Source: Ceratotherium simum simum (Eukaryota; Chordata; Mammalia; Perissodactyla; Rhinocerotidae). From it: 64,000 bases of DNA. Both the position numbers and the translations under genes were made by a program. The DNA lies in contig NW_004454197.1 of the NCBI RefSeq assembly GCF_000283155.1, forward strand, positions 17,227,659 to 17,291,658, read 5' to 3'. This document shows, piece after piece, positions 42,533 to 52,251 of this stretch (position 1 is its first letter; every line of letters begins with the position of its first letter). A model generated the notes under the pieces. It had not been told where the DNA came from and did not search any database. It saw only the letters and a list, made by a program, of their open reading frames with translations.

Positions 42533-45392
42533 CACAAGGAGACTCTATTTTTATTCCTGTATATTGCTACACAGTTGGAAGACTAAACATAAAACATTCC
42601 AAAAGTGGCAAAAGAATGAAAAGAAAATTGGCACCTTTAAGGCTGAAATTGTTTGGGAACAATTTACTTACACAGCCTTTTCAATGGCTCCAATCTCATT
42701 AGACATTCCCAAGCCATAGTAGCACAGCGCTCCAAGACCAAGAGCAGCCCCTCCAGCAATAAACCATCTTCCCATCTGATCAACTGAAGAACACAGGAGG
42801 AAACACACATTAACACTGTCATGTCTTGACTAAATTAAAATGCAGGTGGTAAATCAAACCATATACCATACTTCTTTGTAACAGCAATAATGAGTACATA
42901 TGGAGATATAGAAATGGTTTCAAAATTAGGGGACAAGTAAAAAAGGGCACTGCTGAAACTGAAACGTAGGTGTTAATAATCAGTACAAAAAGGATTAGAC
43001 TTGATCAACCTACAATCTCACTTCAATAAAACCTGAGGAGGCAGTGTATCTGGAGATAAGGATACTTCTGTGATATGTTATTTTATTCATAAAAGTCTGG
43101 CGTGTGTTCTCACGACACTCTTAGAAAGTAAAGATGAGAAAGAACTGTTAAGTCAGTGTGAGTCTAAAGTGCTATTAACAAAGATGGCCCTTTACATGGA
43201 GTCAAGGAAACAAGGAACCAAAGCAAAACGTAATCAGCGTTTACGCAGCAGAATCAAGGGAGAGGCTGTGCTCTTGTTTTAAATCAAGGGAGAGGCTGTG
43301 CTCTTGTTTTAGAGTACTGAGAAAGAAACAACTTACCAACTGGAACCGGATGGAGGCGTTCATAAAGAGCATTTACTCCCTTCAGTCTGAATTTGTTCAC
43401 TAAGAGTGTTACTATGCTGTCGCTACATGATTCATATAATTTGGTTCTGAGAGCCAATTTACTAATCAGAAAGAAATACCTTGAGGGAAACGGATTAGAG
43501 CTCTCTCCCATTATAGTACACCGACATTTTGCAAGGTTGTTAAGGAGCAGTAGTGTTCCTTGGCTTTGGGTAGATTAACAATCTAGTTTCTGAACTTGCA
43601 AAGCTGAAATTCAAACTGTGAACCAAACTGACTGCATTAGAGTGTTGCTTCCTGAGAGGCCCTATACGGGCAGCCAGTTAAGGACCCTTCTTAAATAGCT
43701 AGGTTTTTATAAACATGTAGGTTTTGGTGATTTACTCTTGACTTGAAACATACACAAATATCATATGCTTGAATGAAGATTCTGTGCAACTTCAAATGAA
43801 CTTCCTTAACAGACTATATGTTTTAGATCATGGTATATTAACTAAAGCTTAAAAAAAAAAATAATGGTGAAAATAAAATTTTCTCTGGAAGAAATATGAC
43901 TGGGAACCATTGTACCCAGTGTCAAGTATCCATCTTTTCTGGGTCATCAGATCCCTGAGAATGATAGCCTTTCTTCCCAGAAAATGCACATATACACAAG
44001 TCTGCATATTTTTAGGAGGCTGTTCATGTACCTCTTAAAACATACCCACTTACTCCAGTTTAAGCACTAAAGACTGCCACCTACTTGTATGAGACTGATG
44101 TACTACCTACTGTGCTAGCGAGGTACCCTGCCACCTACTTTTAAATATTTTTTCCATAGATGGTTCCAATGCCGCCTCCTTGAGTTCTTGGCCAGTTTTC
44201 CCACGCCGGACCCCAATTCTTGTCTTGGTGGCATATTCCTGATATATATGAAAACAAAGACACATACCACCCACACCAAACAGAATGTTAACAATAAAAT
44301 AAAACAGAGGATCTTGTTATACCAGAAAACCACATATAAAGTAATTTGGTACTTTCTATGTACATAATTTCACTATGAAAGTACGTTAGCCAATCTAAAA
44401 AATTAAATGTAGACCCTATCTGTGCTCTATCTTCAAAGTGAGTCACAAATTCATTAAAATTTAATGTCTTAAGTTTCAGAATAATTGTTTATTTCATAAA
44501 CTACAGATTTTCTTCATATCTCTAGAATTATATTTTAAACACTAACATTTTAAAAACACGCATTCAGTAAGTATTAGTTACATATTTTCATGCAGAAAAA
44601 GGGCTCAGGAAAGGTATCTTTCCTCAACACAAAGCCAAAGGGAGGGATGACTACTGCCTCTACTTCAGTTCTTTTTCAACAGTGGAACAGTTAATTTAGG
44701 ATGAAAAAAGCTGTCTCTTCTAGCTTCTTCTTAACCTCACATTTCAAAATTTATGCTCCTAATTTGAATACTAGAGGAGAAATCTATTATAAAAGGAAAT
44801 AAGTTTCTCTCTAACCTGACAGATTTTGCCATTCTCTAAACAAGAGCAGAAATGACCTATTTAGTAACATTAATAAGCTACTGACCAAGTGGTAATATTC
44901 CTGGGTTCTTAAGTTTTTGACTACACGCTCCAAGATCTCTTTGTTGCACCATATAGCCCTCAGTCCCTCATAAATTACTCTAAATTCTCTAAATGAGAAA
45001 CTCCAAGAGCTGTAAGTATAGGAAAGTTATAGTTCTTTTTCTCTTTCATACGTGATAAGGATGGAACAGAATAATACAAAACTAATGGGGAGAAAGCTGA
45101 TTTGGGACATTATCACAGCTAACTGTTTCAATAAATCACAAATGGTAGAGTAGGGAGCCCCATACTCTGTCAAGGGCCCCAGGGGCAGGGAGAGAGGGAG
45201 AGCAAGGAGAAAGAGGGAAGGAAGGAGAGAGAAACAATATAAAAACATTCAGGTTATCTTTACCCTGCTGGGTGTTAAGAGCCATTGATTCTTTGTGATG
45301 GAATTCTTCACAACAGGGGAGGCCTTGGTGAAAGCTGGGTGGAAAACCCTAGAAGGTAGTGTCCGAAGACACACGAGTCTTGTGGCCAGCAT
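30926..45392 (-). CDS. GHITM: Growth hormone-inducible transmembrane protein / TMBIM5 (MICS1), complete coding sequence
   Basis: Eight coding exons (45264-45392, 44139-44238, 42672-42783, 41571-41712, 38367-38475, 33645-33833, 32697-32868, 30926-31010) join in phase at GT/AG sites to 345 codons plus stop, the length I recall for human GHITM. Seen: an Arg-spaced N-terminus (MLATRLVCLRTLPSRVF) typical of a mitochondrial presequence; EYATKTRIG; then a series of hydrophobic segments of the Bax-inhibitor-1/TMBIM fold; YDTQKVI with Asp294 and IYMDTLNIF with Asp325; a basic end GGNRKK. Known: an inner mitochondrial membrane protein that maintains cristae and acts in calcium/proton exchange, with these two aspartates implicated. 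I saw no frameshift or stop. Broad expression is expected from the CpG-island promoter. Confidence 0.97.
31244..31468 (+). mobile_element. ERE SINE in GHITM intron 8
   Basis: Full element, antisense to the gene. 14-bp target duplication AAAAATCATTATTC at 31230-31243 and 31469-31482. Confidence 0.95.
32174..32623 (+). mobile_element. MLT1-type (ERVL-MaLR) LTR in GHITM intron 8
   Basis: Starts TGTTGTAGGTTGAATTC. Contains 'atatgttgaagcc', 'gggtctttgaaaatgtaatta', 'gtgtcctcataagagc', 'cttctggcctccagcactgcgag', and ends 'ttgttacagcagccctaagaaactcatacag'. These are the standard MLT1 landmarks. Confidence 0.88.
32697..32868 (-). CDS. GHITM: GHITM exon 8 (contains Asp294)
   Basis: Acceptor GACTTCAG, donor GTAAGT. 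172 nt, phase 1 to 2. Encodes SMFLPPTTVAGATLYSVAV, then LFSMFLLYDTQKVIKRAE and VQKYDPIN. Confidence 0.97.
33008..33309 (+). mobile_element. ERE SINE, long form, in GHITM intron 7
   Basis: Head, body and the two ATGTTAGCTCAG motifs, then an A tail. 16-bp target duplication AGAAAACATCTAACTG at 32992-33007 and 33310-33325. Antisense to the gene. Confidence 0.95.
33645..33833 (-). CDS. GHITM: GHITM exon 7
   Basis: Acceptor TTTCCAG, donor GTAAGC. 189 nt, phase 1 to 1. Encodes PLTILGGPLLIRAAWYTAG, GGLSTVAMCAPSEKF and GAPLGVGLGLVFVSSLG, two membrane segments. Confidence 0.97.
34848..35645 (+). mobile_element. L1 LINE 3' end (ORF2 terminus and 3'UTR) in GHITM intron 6
   Basis: An interrupted frame reads L1 ORF2 C-terminal text (YDPAIPLLGLYPKELK, MDEWTKKMWCIYTVEYNPA). 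It is followed by an L1 3'UTR ending 'atgttatgtattaattatatctcagtgaa'. 5'-truncated and antisense to GHITM. Confidence 0.9.
35880..36035 (+). repeat. MIR SINE fragment
   Basis: 'cagagcactggacttgaagaaatgagg', 'actgtgtgacttcactcagcctgagcttcctcatctgtgaaatgg'. Confidence 0.7.
36080..36862 (+). mobile_element. Old LTR (ERVL-like), split by an ERE-related SINE
   Basis: LTR 3' landmarks: a 'tgtaataaaccttagctc' signal, 'atatgctgagtcctgtgactccttct' and a GGGGACCCCACAACACAC end. The left part (36080-36345) carries 'ctggtttcctcctgggagcc'. A SINE interrupts it at about 36352-36567. Family not assigned. Confidence 0.5.
36352..36567 (+). mobile_element. Diverged ERE-related SINE (variant head)
   Basis: Reads GGCCCTGGTGGTGCAGTGGT, then GGTTCGGATCCCGGGC, CAGGCCATGCTGTGGTGGCA, ATGTTAGCTCAG and an A tail. 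It lacks the CAGCAACTAGAAGG body of the young EREs, so it belongs to an older related subfamily. Confidence 0.8.
38367..38475 (-). CDS. GHITM: GHITM exon 6
   Basis: Acceptor TTTCAG, donor GTATGT. 109 nt, phase 0 to 1. Encodes TIGATFAAMIGAGMLVQSIP and SPGPKHLAWLLHS. Confidence 0.95.
38592..38833 (+). mobile_element. ERE-related SINE (variant) in GHITM intron 5
   Basis: GGGCTGCCCGGTGGCGCAAG head, GGATCCCGGGCGCGCACCG box, GCCATGCTGTGGTGGCGTCC, two TTAGCTCAG-like motifs and an A tail. Only a weak ATAAAC repeat flanks it. Antisense to GHITM. Confidence 0.88.
39780..41060 (+). repeat. L2 LINE fragments in GHITM intron 5
   Basis: Two L2-like stretches: about 39780-40110 ('ccacactctacactcaagctac', 'gcacctacctggc') and about 40700-41060 ('ctctgactgcttaggttctctcctcagc', 'gcctccttcatggaacttccctact'). 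The sequence between is not classified. Confidence 0.45.
41571..41712 (-). CDS. GHITM: GHITM exon 5
   Basis: Acceptor TCTTACAG, donor GTAAGT. 142 nt, phase 2 to 0. Encodes IWPQYVKDRIHSTYMYLAGS and SRTPVLMNFMMRGSWV. Confidence 0.96.
41765..41915 (+). repeat. MIR SINE fragment in GHITM intron 4
   Basis: 'ttcctagctgggagacctggggg', 'ctctaaatcttagtcacctcattta', 'aagcacttggcaca'. It lies just 5' of exon 5 on the transcript. Confidence 0.55.
42010..42535 (-). mobile_element. L1 LINE 3' end in GHITM intron 4, containing a tandem expansion
   Basis: Minus-strand reading gives L1 ORF2 terminus text (EYYSAIKKT, GTTWMDLEGIM, VSQEEKDKYC) followed by an L1-type 3'UTR. It lies in sense orientation to GHITM, about 135 bp downstream of exon 4. 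Confidence 0.85.
42337..42529 (+). repeat. Compound tandem repeat, three units of 60/63/70 bp with (GT)n arrays
   Basis: CACAACTGTCTTTTTTATGG through TATTCCGG plus a GT run is repeated three times, starting at 42337, 42397 and 42460. The non-GT parts are identical apart from extra G at the junction. Length polymorphism is likely. Confidence 0.95.
42672..42783 (-). CDS. GHITM: GHITM exon 4
   Basis: Acceptor TCTTCAG, donor GTAAGT. 112 nt, phase 1 to 2. Encodes IDQMGRWFIAGG and the first membrane segment (ALGLGALCYYGLGMSNE). Confidence 0.95.
43252..43311 (+). repeat. Exact 30-bp tandem duplication in GHITM intron 3
   Basis: The unit beginning AATCAAGGGAGAGGCTGTGC occurs twice with no mismatch (43252-43281 and 43282-43311). 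Confidence 0.97.
44139..44238 (-). CDS. GHITM: GHITM exon 3
   Basis: Acceptor TATCAG, donor GTAGGT. 100 nt, phase 0 to 1. Encodes EYATKTRIGVRRGKTGQELK and EPSMEKIFK, the matrix-side linker after the presequence. Confidence 0.95.
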
Positions 45393-45420
45393 GGTGGTGT
45401 CCCAGGTTCACCAAGCAGAT
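45264..45420 (-). CDS. GHITM: GHITM exon 2: short 5'UTR, start codon and mitochondrial presequence
   Basis: Acceptor TTTTAG before 45420, then 28 nt of 5'UTR and ATG at 45390-45392 in context CACCATGC. Donor GTAAAG. 43 codons coded (45264-45392), phase 0 out. Confidence 0.94.
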
Positions 45421-46299
45421 CTAAAATGCTAGTTAGAGACAGAGACAAAAAATAACCCATTAACCAATTGAGGGAAGGACACAGTGGATCCAGAGACAAG
45501 AAAAAGCCAATCATCTCTGAGCAGAATAGATGGAATAAAGTGACCTTTTTAACGGTTTAGGATGAATCCTCTGCTTCTCCCCGGGGAATTCAAGAAATCC
45601 ATCCCACAGAACCCAGTTTGGGAGGGACAACCAAAGGAGGTTTAAATCCAGTTTGAACAATAGCAAGATGCATGACTCTGGATGTTATGTGTCAAAACAG
45701 AGTGGATGTGAATATCTTAACAGAATTACAGGGTACGTAATGGCTTTCATAAATATGGTTTTGGCTTAAAATTTATACCAGTATTCAATGGAAAAATCTA
45801 AAAGAAGATTCTCTATGACTTTTGAGCAGAGGGAAAATGTCATCCAAGGAAGAGATGAGTAACTTTTCCAGGACACACTGCACTGCAAGGCTATAGGACA
45901 TCCACGGAAACCAAACAGTGTAAATTGCTGCTAAACGTGCCAAATATTACTTCCTTTCAAAATACTATATAAAAATATTCAAGATATTGAAACTACCTGG
46001 GATGCATCTTAAAATGCAGATTCCTGGGTCTTACTCTGGTCCTAATGATTCAACCTCTAGGAATGGGACACAGGAATACGTATTTCTAACTAGCACCCAA
46101 ACAGTTAAGAATTCTTGCTTAAAAATACCTATCTGAGAGTACTTCCAGCTCTGCTACTGGATCTACGAAGAATGAACACTGGGCACCCATCCTTTGCGAA
46201 AATACCGAATCCTTCCAGCACTTTCATGCCATTACATCATCTCAGTCCTCAACACACCTGCTAGGAAAGGGGCCCAGCTCACAGAGCGGCCTCCAGGTC

Positions 46300-47110
46300 G
46301 TGTGACAGAAGACGGTGGGCGTCTTGCCTCTACCACATCCTAGACGCGGCCCCGTCCGACTGTCTGACCTGAGACCCACGTGCCTTAGCCATACAATGGA
46401 TAAACATCACCGACCCCATAGGCTTCCCGGAGGACTGATGACCTGGGGCGCCTGGTCCCCTGCCAGACTCGGACGACAACCCAGCGACCAGCCCGCAGCC
46501 TCCCAGACCACACCACTCAACACCATCCCCACCTCAGGCACTCCCCATCTGCCAGGGCGGGGGATGACTCAGCACCCCGCTGGCCACGGAGAAGGCAGCG
46601 AGGGCGGGCCCCTGCCCCCCACCCCGGCCCCGCGGCCGCCGCCCCCATCCGCCCGGTCACCCGCAGGACGACGACCCTGACGCGCCGCCAGCGCCGCCAC
46701 CTCCGGGCCTCCGGAGAGGCACCCAACGGCCCCGCGGGACCGGGCTCCAGGAGCACGGCGGAGCTCGGGTGCCCTCGACCCCGGGGAGCCGTACCTCAGT
46801 CCCCGGACACCCCCAGCGCCCAGTTCCCCTTCCGGGCCGCCGGAGCGCGGACGCACACGCCCCGCAACAGTCCTCGTTTCTTACCGTCGGCGCGCGCACA
46901 TTCCCCCCTACTCACTGCGTCACGTAACATCCGGAGAAGCGGCAAATATCACGGACAACCAATCATGAGCAGATCTCTGACGGAAGGGCGGGCACAGTAG
47001 GGAGGAGGAGTTCCGGGCCGGAGGGGCGGCGCCAGTGGAGGATTGTTGGGAGCGTCACAGTCGACGTCCATTCTGGGTGCGGGTAGAGAAGGCGTTTCGG
47101 CCATCTTAGC
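46300..47110. promoter_or_regulatory. GHITM: GHITM CpG-island promoter, possibly bidirectional
   Basis: CpG-rich and TATA-less. It holds a CRE/ATF-like TTACGTGACGC (minus strand, near 46919-46929), a CCAAT box (46959-46963, plus strand), an ETS-like TTCCGG near 47011 and a YY1-like AAGATGGC on the minus strand at about 47100-47107. These suit a housekeeping gene. The YY1 motif often sits just inside the transcript, so the start may lie near 47.1 kb. Confidence 0.7.
46885..46970 (-). other. GHITM: GHITM non-coding exon 1 (5' boundary uncertain)
   Basis: A good donor, GACG|GTAAGAA, lies at 46885/46884 inside the CpG island, and coding exon 2 has an acceptor (TTTTAG) before its 5'UTR. The true 5' end is unknown and could reach about 47110. 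No ATG with a long frame is present. Confidence 0.6.
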
Positions 47111-48720
47111 TATGGGTAGTGGAGCTCGCCCTCTTTTTGTGTCTCAAGTTTCACTTGCAGCAGTTACAAAAATTATTTGAAAATTGAGAGAGGATAGCGG
47201 GAGAATTAAGAATTATGCCGTCGCCCTGTTCCTTTCCTCTTGTCGCCTTTTTGTGCCTTTTCAAGAGTGTACTGCGACATAGTTTCAGACCAGAGCCAAC
47301 CGGTTTCTCGGGTCTGACGCTAAAGGTTACCTCGCGGTATAGGAAGAGTGTTTGAATCACTCAAGGTCGGAGAGTGACCTGGCCGGATTCTAGTTTTTCT
47401 TATTGCTCTGTGATCTCCTCATGCACATTTCCAAGCTTGAGTGTATGCTTGTCTAACAGGGCTGATAGGACAGGCTCTGCCTCTTACCCGGGGCTGTTCT
47501 GGGGACTATGCAGATGTCTTCCTTGCAGATAATATGTAAAGTGAGAAGCCGTTTCTGGGCTACACGAGGGAGGTTTTTTTTTCCTTTAACCTATGCAGTA
47601 TTTACTGAGGCTCACTTGGTACCAAGTACTGTCCTAGGGATATATACAAATGAATAAAATACATGCAGTACTATTGTTTTGGCAAAACAAAGTCCTTGCC
47701 CTTATGGCGTTTACTTTCTGGTAGAGACAAAAAACAGACGAGATGTTGGGTGGTGATAAGTACTTTGAAGAAAAATAAAGCTGGGTAAAGACCTAGAGGG
47801 GTGCTATTTTAGATAAGGTGATTAACTACTTGTAAAATTTATTAACCTTATCTCCTAAGCTATTGTTAATTGTGATTTATGATAATTCTCCAGCCATGTA
47901 AATCTTGACAAACATAAAGGTTTGAGTTTTATGTGGGTAATAAAACAATTTGGCAGCAACACAGTTCTTATTTCTTCACTCTGAAAAGGGCAGGAAACCA
48001 CTGTAGACAAATCTTCACTAAAGATAGTGAGCAGATCCAGCATGATCAATTTAATCTTACTTTAGATCTTAACCCAATTTGATTAGCTAGCAAATAGGTT
48101 CTCTAACCCCCACGGTGATATTTTTTTTCCTCGAGCTTCTGTTATCAGCAGAGAGAAGGGATTCACAACACCATACCTGAATAAACAAAATACCTTTTTA
48201 AGTCTAAGTGATTTGCTTCTTATTTGATTCTTACTAACTAAAGCTTATTCTCTTCATAAAGAAAAATTTCTCATTTCATATTTTCTTTTCTCAAGTATGG
48301 AGCTTGTATTGTTTCCACAGAGGTCAAATATTTTGAGGCAGGCGAGTTACCTGGTCATATTGTTGGGAAGAAATGCTCAGTGTGGGGGTAGGGAGAGGTT
48401 TCATTGACTGGGAATGAAATTAGGAGTTTATTGCAATTGTTCAAGCAAAAGGTGAAAGCTGGAAGACAGTAGAGGGACAAAGAGGGAGATTATGACAGAA
48501 ATATATCACAGAGGAGGAGTTTACAGGATTTAATGACTGATTGACCATAGGTGATAAAGATGAGGGAGGTACCCAGGATAATCCCTCTGTTTTGAATTGG
48601 GTGGATAATTACACCATTAATTTAGAGAGAGAGTACAGAAGAGATACAGATGTGGAGGAAGTAGATAAGTAAAACTCAGTATGAAGTGTTACAGTGTACA
48701 TTCTCTGCTTCCAGGGCCTT
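47110..48720. other. Intergenic DNA upstream of GHITM
   Basis: No gene recognised. A short L2-like stretch is near 47590-47660 ('ttactgaggctcacttggtaccaagtactgtcctaggg'). The rest looks unique. Confidence 0.5.
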
Positions 48721-48725
48721 GGAGC

Positions 48726-49386
48726 TGTGGGAGATCAAGATTTGGCCACCTGAAATATCTCTCTTTACCTTGATTGTTTTCTCTGACGGACACTTGACCT
48801 CCCCCACTAACTGCCTAAAGAGTTTGACCTAGTAACTCCTTCCAGGAACAGATCATCCATCTGATGGCTGTAATATAATGTAAAATAGATGTTACAATAG
48901 GAAAGGCAGCAACAAGCCCATCTTATCGGAAGTTCTGTCTTTCTGGCCACATTCTCTGGATGGCCCTGCTAGGAGTTGCCAGACAAACATTTACATTTAT
49001 AAGGGAAGCTCCATTTGTAAAGGTATCTCCCTCTCAGTATTGGGAAGAGGGGGGATGACCTCATTTCTAGAAACTTATCAATGTGGAAGGTGCGGCCTTA
49101 AATCTGCATAATAACCTTACTCTTGTTTACTGTGCTTTAGTGGTAATCTCCTGTAACTGACTCCCCCCACCCGCAACATCCTCCTTTGTCCTTAGCTGAA
49201 CATGGTATTTAAGACGAGAATTTCTGCTATTGTGTTGAGAAACACAGTGTCTCTGCTTTCTCCCATGTATACATGTTATTAAACTTGGTATTATTTTCTC
49301 CTGCTAACCTGTCTTATTAATTATTTGGCCAGCCATAAGAACCCTAAGCGAAAGGGCAGAGGGGGATTCTCCCTCTTCCCCCGACA
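48726..49386 (+). mobile_element. Solo LTR of an endogenous retrovirus, copy A
   Basis: 661 bp from TGTGGGAGATC to CCCCCGACA. TG...CA ends, TATA-like TATTTAAG (49206-49213) and polyadenylation signal ATTAAA (49278-49283). Flanked by the 4-bp duplication GAGC (48722-48725, 49387-49390), as in gammaretrovirus-like (ERV1) elements. No internal region: a solo LTR left by recombination. Confidence 0.9.
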
Positions 49387-50460
49387 GAGCACAGGACAGA
49401 AAACAGAAAAGAGAAATCATGAATCCTACTGTATATATGTCACAATTTTTGTTAAAGGCTGCTGACTGGTTCCTTATTCTCCACCTGCTGGCTGAGTGGA
49501 AAGTGCTGGGTTATAGAGGAGAGAAATCAGAGCCAGAGACTAAAGAAAAACAATTTTATTTCTTTTTAGTTAAAATAAATGCCTCCACCCTGCCGCACTA
49601 GACTGTTCCATCAGGAGATGTGGTGTGAGAGAAAGAGAGTTGAAAAGGGAGTTTGTGAGGGCTTTGTCCTCTGCCTTCCCCAATGGGGTCTTATGTGCTC
49701 ACTGTGTCTCCCAACAAAGGGAAGGTGCTCCTCCCTGAAAGGTTAGTGATGTTTCTGAATGGAGGTTCCAACTGGTAGCTGCTTCTATGGTGTTTGTTAA
49801 GTGGCAGAAAACAAAGCAAATGGAAGGAGTCAAGATCTTCCTTGCCTTGTTTTCCCTTGGATTTAAAGTCTGCCATGTCAGATTGCTAGAATCCCTGAAG
49901 CCTGGATAAACCCAAGACTGTAGCTGTGAGCGTGGGGTGGCTTGTTTGCACCCTTCAATACACTGCCCAGTAGTGAGGGGGACACCAGAAGTATGCATGG
50001 GCGAGACGCCCAGACGGGCACCAACAAGCCATGGCGTGTGCTACACAACAGAGCCGCATCTGAATATCTGGGTGAGATACCAAACTGTCCCAACCTCAAC
50101 AGTTAAATCCCACCAGCAACTGAAGGAAAATGAAGCTGTGGCTGAGAAGGGGACTGCTCCCTCTGGGTCATCTGAAGTCATTACCTGGGAGCTGGGCACT
50201 GACCAGGGAGTGGAAGGGTAAAGAGCAGGTCACACCCTTTCCCTCTTGTTTAATGAGGATGCTTATAATCCATATGGGGCCCAGGAGTGGAGAAAGGGCT
50301 TTGAACTCCAAGGGAACTAATGGTGATAAATCCTGTCTAACTGACAAATTGTCAGACTGTCCGAGCTTGCCAGATTGGAATAAACTAAGCATCAGCTTTA
50401 GGCTGACTGGGGGCTCAAAAGCAATTGACCCCAGAATAAGGAAAAATGTAGTTCATTTTT

Positions 50461-50702
50461 CTTTTTTTTGTGAGGAAGACCGGCCCAGAGCTAATATCCG
50501 ATGCCAATCCTCTTCTTTTTCGCTGAGGAAGACTGGCCCTGGGCTAACATCTGTGCCCATCTTCCTCCACTTTATATGGGACTCCGCCACAGCATGGCTT
50601 AACAAGCGGTGCGTTGGTGCGCGCCCAGGATCCGAACCAGCGATATCCAGGCCGCCACAGCGGAGTGCACACGCTTAACCGCTTGCGCCACTGGGCTGGC
50701 CC
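50461..50702 (-). mobile_element. ERE-related SINE, minus orientation
   Basis: Inverted variant ERE ending CACTGGGCTGGCC. 14-bp target duplication TGTAGTTCATTTTT at 50447-50460 and 50703-50716. Confidence 0.93.
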
Positions 50703-51051
50703 TGTAGTTCATTTTTATACTTATTTTACTGTCAATTTTTCAGTGTATACCCCCAACAGAGATGCAACCAAATGCTGTATGTGGGTCGAAGGGCAAGTTC
50801 ATTAATGAGATAGTGTCTGTGGAGGGACAGAACATTGGAGGAATCTTGAGAATAATCTCATACTTCCTGGTGAGGTTGCAAAGAGGTAGCTAAGAGTCAG
50901 AAATGGCAATAGCTTAAGAAAACATAGAAAGGTAACGGTAGATCTGGGTCAAGAACATGCCTTCTCAATGAGGGTAAAAATGGTTTTTGCGGGGTGAAAA
51001 AAATCTTTATATCTCTCTCTCTATATATCGGATATGCATTACATACAGTAC

Positions 51052-51270
51052 TGTGGGAGATCAAGATTTGGAGACCCTGAAATATATCTCTTTACCTTGA
51101 TTGTTTTCTCTGAGAGACATTTGACCTCCCCCACTAACTGCCTAAAGAATTTGACATGGTGGCTCCTTCCTGGAACAGATCTTCTATCATGATGGCTGTA
51201 ATCATAATGTAAAATAGATGTTACAATGGGAGGGGCACCAAGCCCCTTTTATCAAAAAACTCTATCTCTC
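51052..51270 (+). mobile_element. ERV LTR, 5' part only, cut by the assembly gap (copy B)
   Basis: Begins TGTGGGAGATCAAG like copy A and follows it for 219 bp before the run of N. Preceded by GTAC. Whether it was solo or the 5' LTR of a provirus cannot be told. Confidence 0.85.
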
Positions 51271-52251
51271 NNNNNNNNNNNNNNNNNNNNNNNNNNNNNN
51301 NNNNNNNNNNNNNNNNNNNNNNNNNNNNNNNNNNNNNNNNNNNNNNNNNNNNNNNNNNNNNNNNNNNNNNNNNNNNNNNNNNNNNNNNNNNNNNNNNNNN
51401 NNNNNNNNNNNNNNNNNNNNNNNNNNNNNNNNNNNNNNNNNNNNNNNNNNNNNNNNNNNNNNNNNNNNNNNNNNNNNNNNNNNNNNNNNNNNNNNNNNNN
51501 NNNNNNNNNNNNNNNNNNNNNNNNNNNNNNNNNNNNNNNNNNNNNNNNNNNNNNNNNNNNNNNNNNNNNNNNNNNNNNNNNNNNNNNNNNNNNNNNNNNN
51601 NNNNNNNNNNNNNNNNNNNNNNNNNNNNNNNNNNNNNNNNNNNNNNNNNNNNNNNNNNNNNNNNNNNNNNNNNNNNNNNNNNNNNNNNNNNNNNNNNNNN
51701 NNNNNNNNNNNNNNNNNNNNNNNNNNNNNNNNNNNNNNNNNNNNNNNNNNNNNNNNNNNNNNNNNNNNNNNNNNNNNNNNNNNNNNNNNNNNNNNNNNNN
51801 NNNNNNNNNNNNNNNNNNNNNNNNNNNNNNNNNNNNNNNNNNNNNNNNNNNNNNNNNNNNNNNNNNNNNNNNNNNNNNNNNNNNNNNNNNNNNNNNNNNN
51901 NNNNNNNNNNNNNNNNNNNNNNNNNNNNNNNNNNNNNNNNNNNNNNNNNNNNNNNNNNNNNNNNNNNNNNNNNNNNNNNNNNNNNNNNNNNNNNNNNNNN
52001 NNNNNNNNNNNNNNNNNNNNNNNNNNNNNNNNNNNNNNNNNNNNNNNNNNNNNNNNNNNNNNNNNNNNNNNNNNNNNNNNNNNNNNNNNNNNNNNNNNNN
52101 NNNNNNNNNNNNNNNNNNNNNNNNNNNNNNNNNNNNNNNNNNNNNNNNNNNNNNNNNNNNNNNNNNNNNNNNNNNNNNNNNNNNNNNNNNNNNNNNNNNN
52201 NNNNNNNNNNNNNNNNNNNNNNNNNNNNNNNNNNNNNNNNNNNNNNNNNNN
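51271..52251. other. Assembly gap (981 N)
   Basis: Unsequenced. It starts inside an LTR. Open frames spanning it are artefacts. The true length may differ. Confidence 1.

Noticed and set aside
42172..42537. Protein with repeated HTHTH and EYYSAIKK, first considered as a repeat protein
   Set aside because: It is an L1 ORF2 terminus with GT arrays inside a GHITM intron; not expressed as a gene.
46315..46899. Proline/arginine-rich frames in the GHITM CpG island
   Set aside because: GC-rich non-coding promoter DNA on both strands; no recognisable protein.
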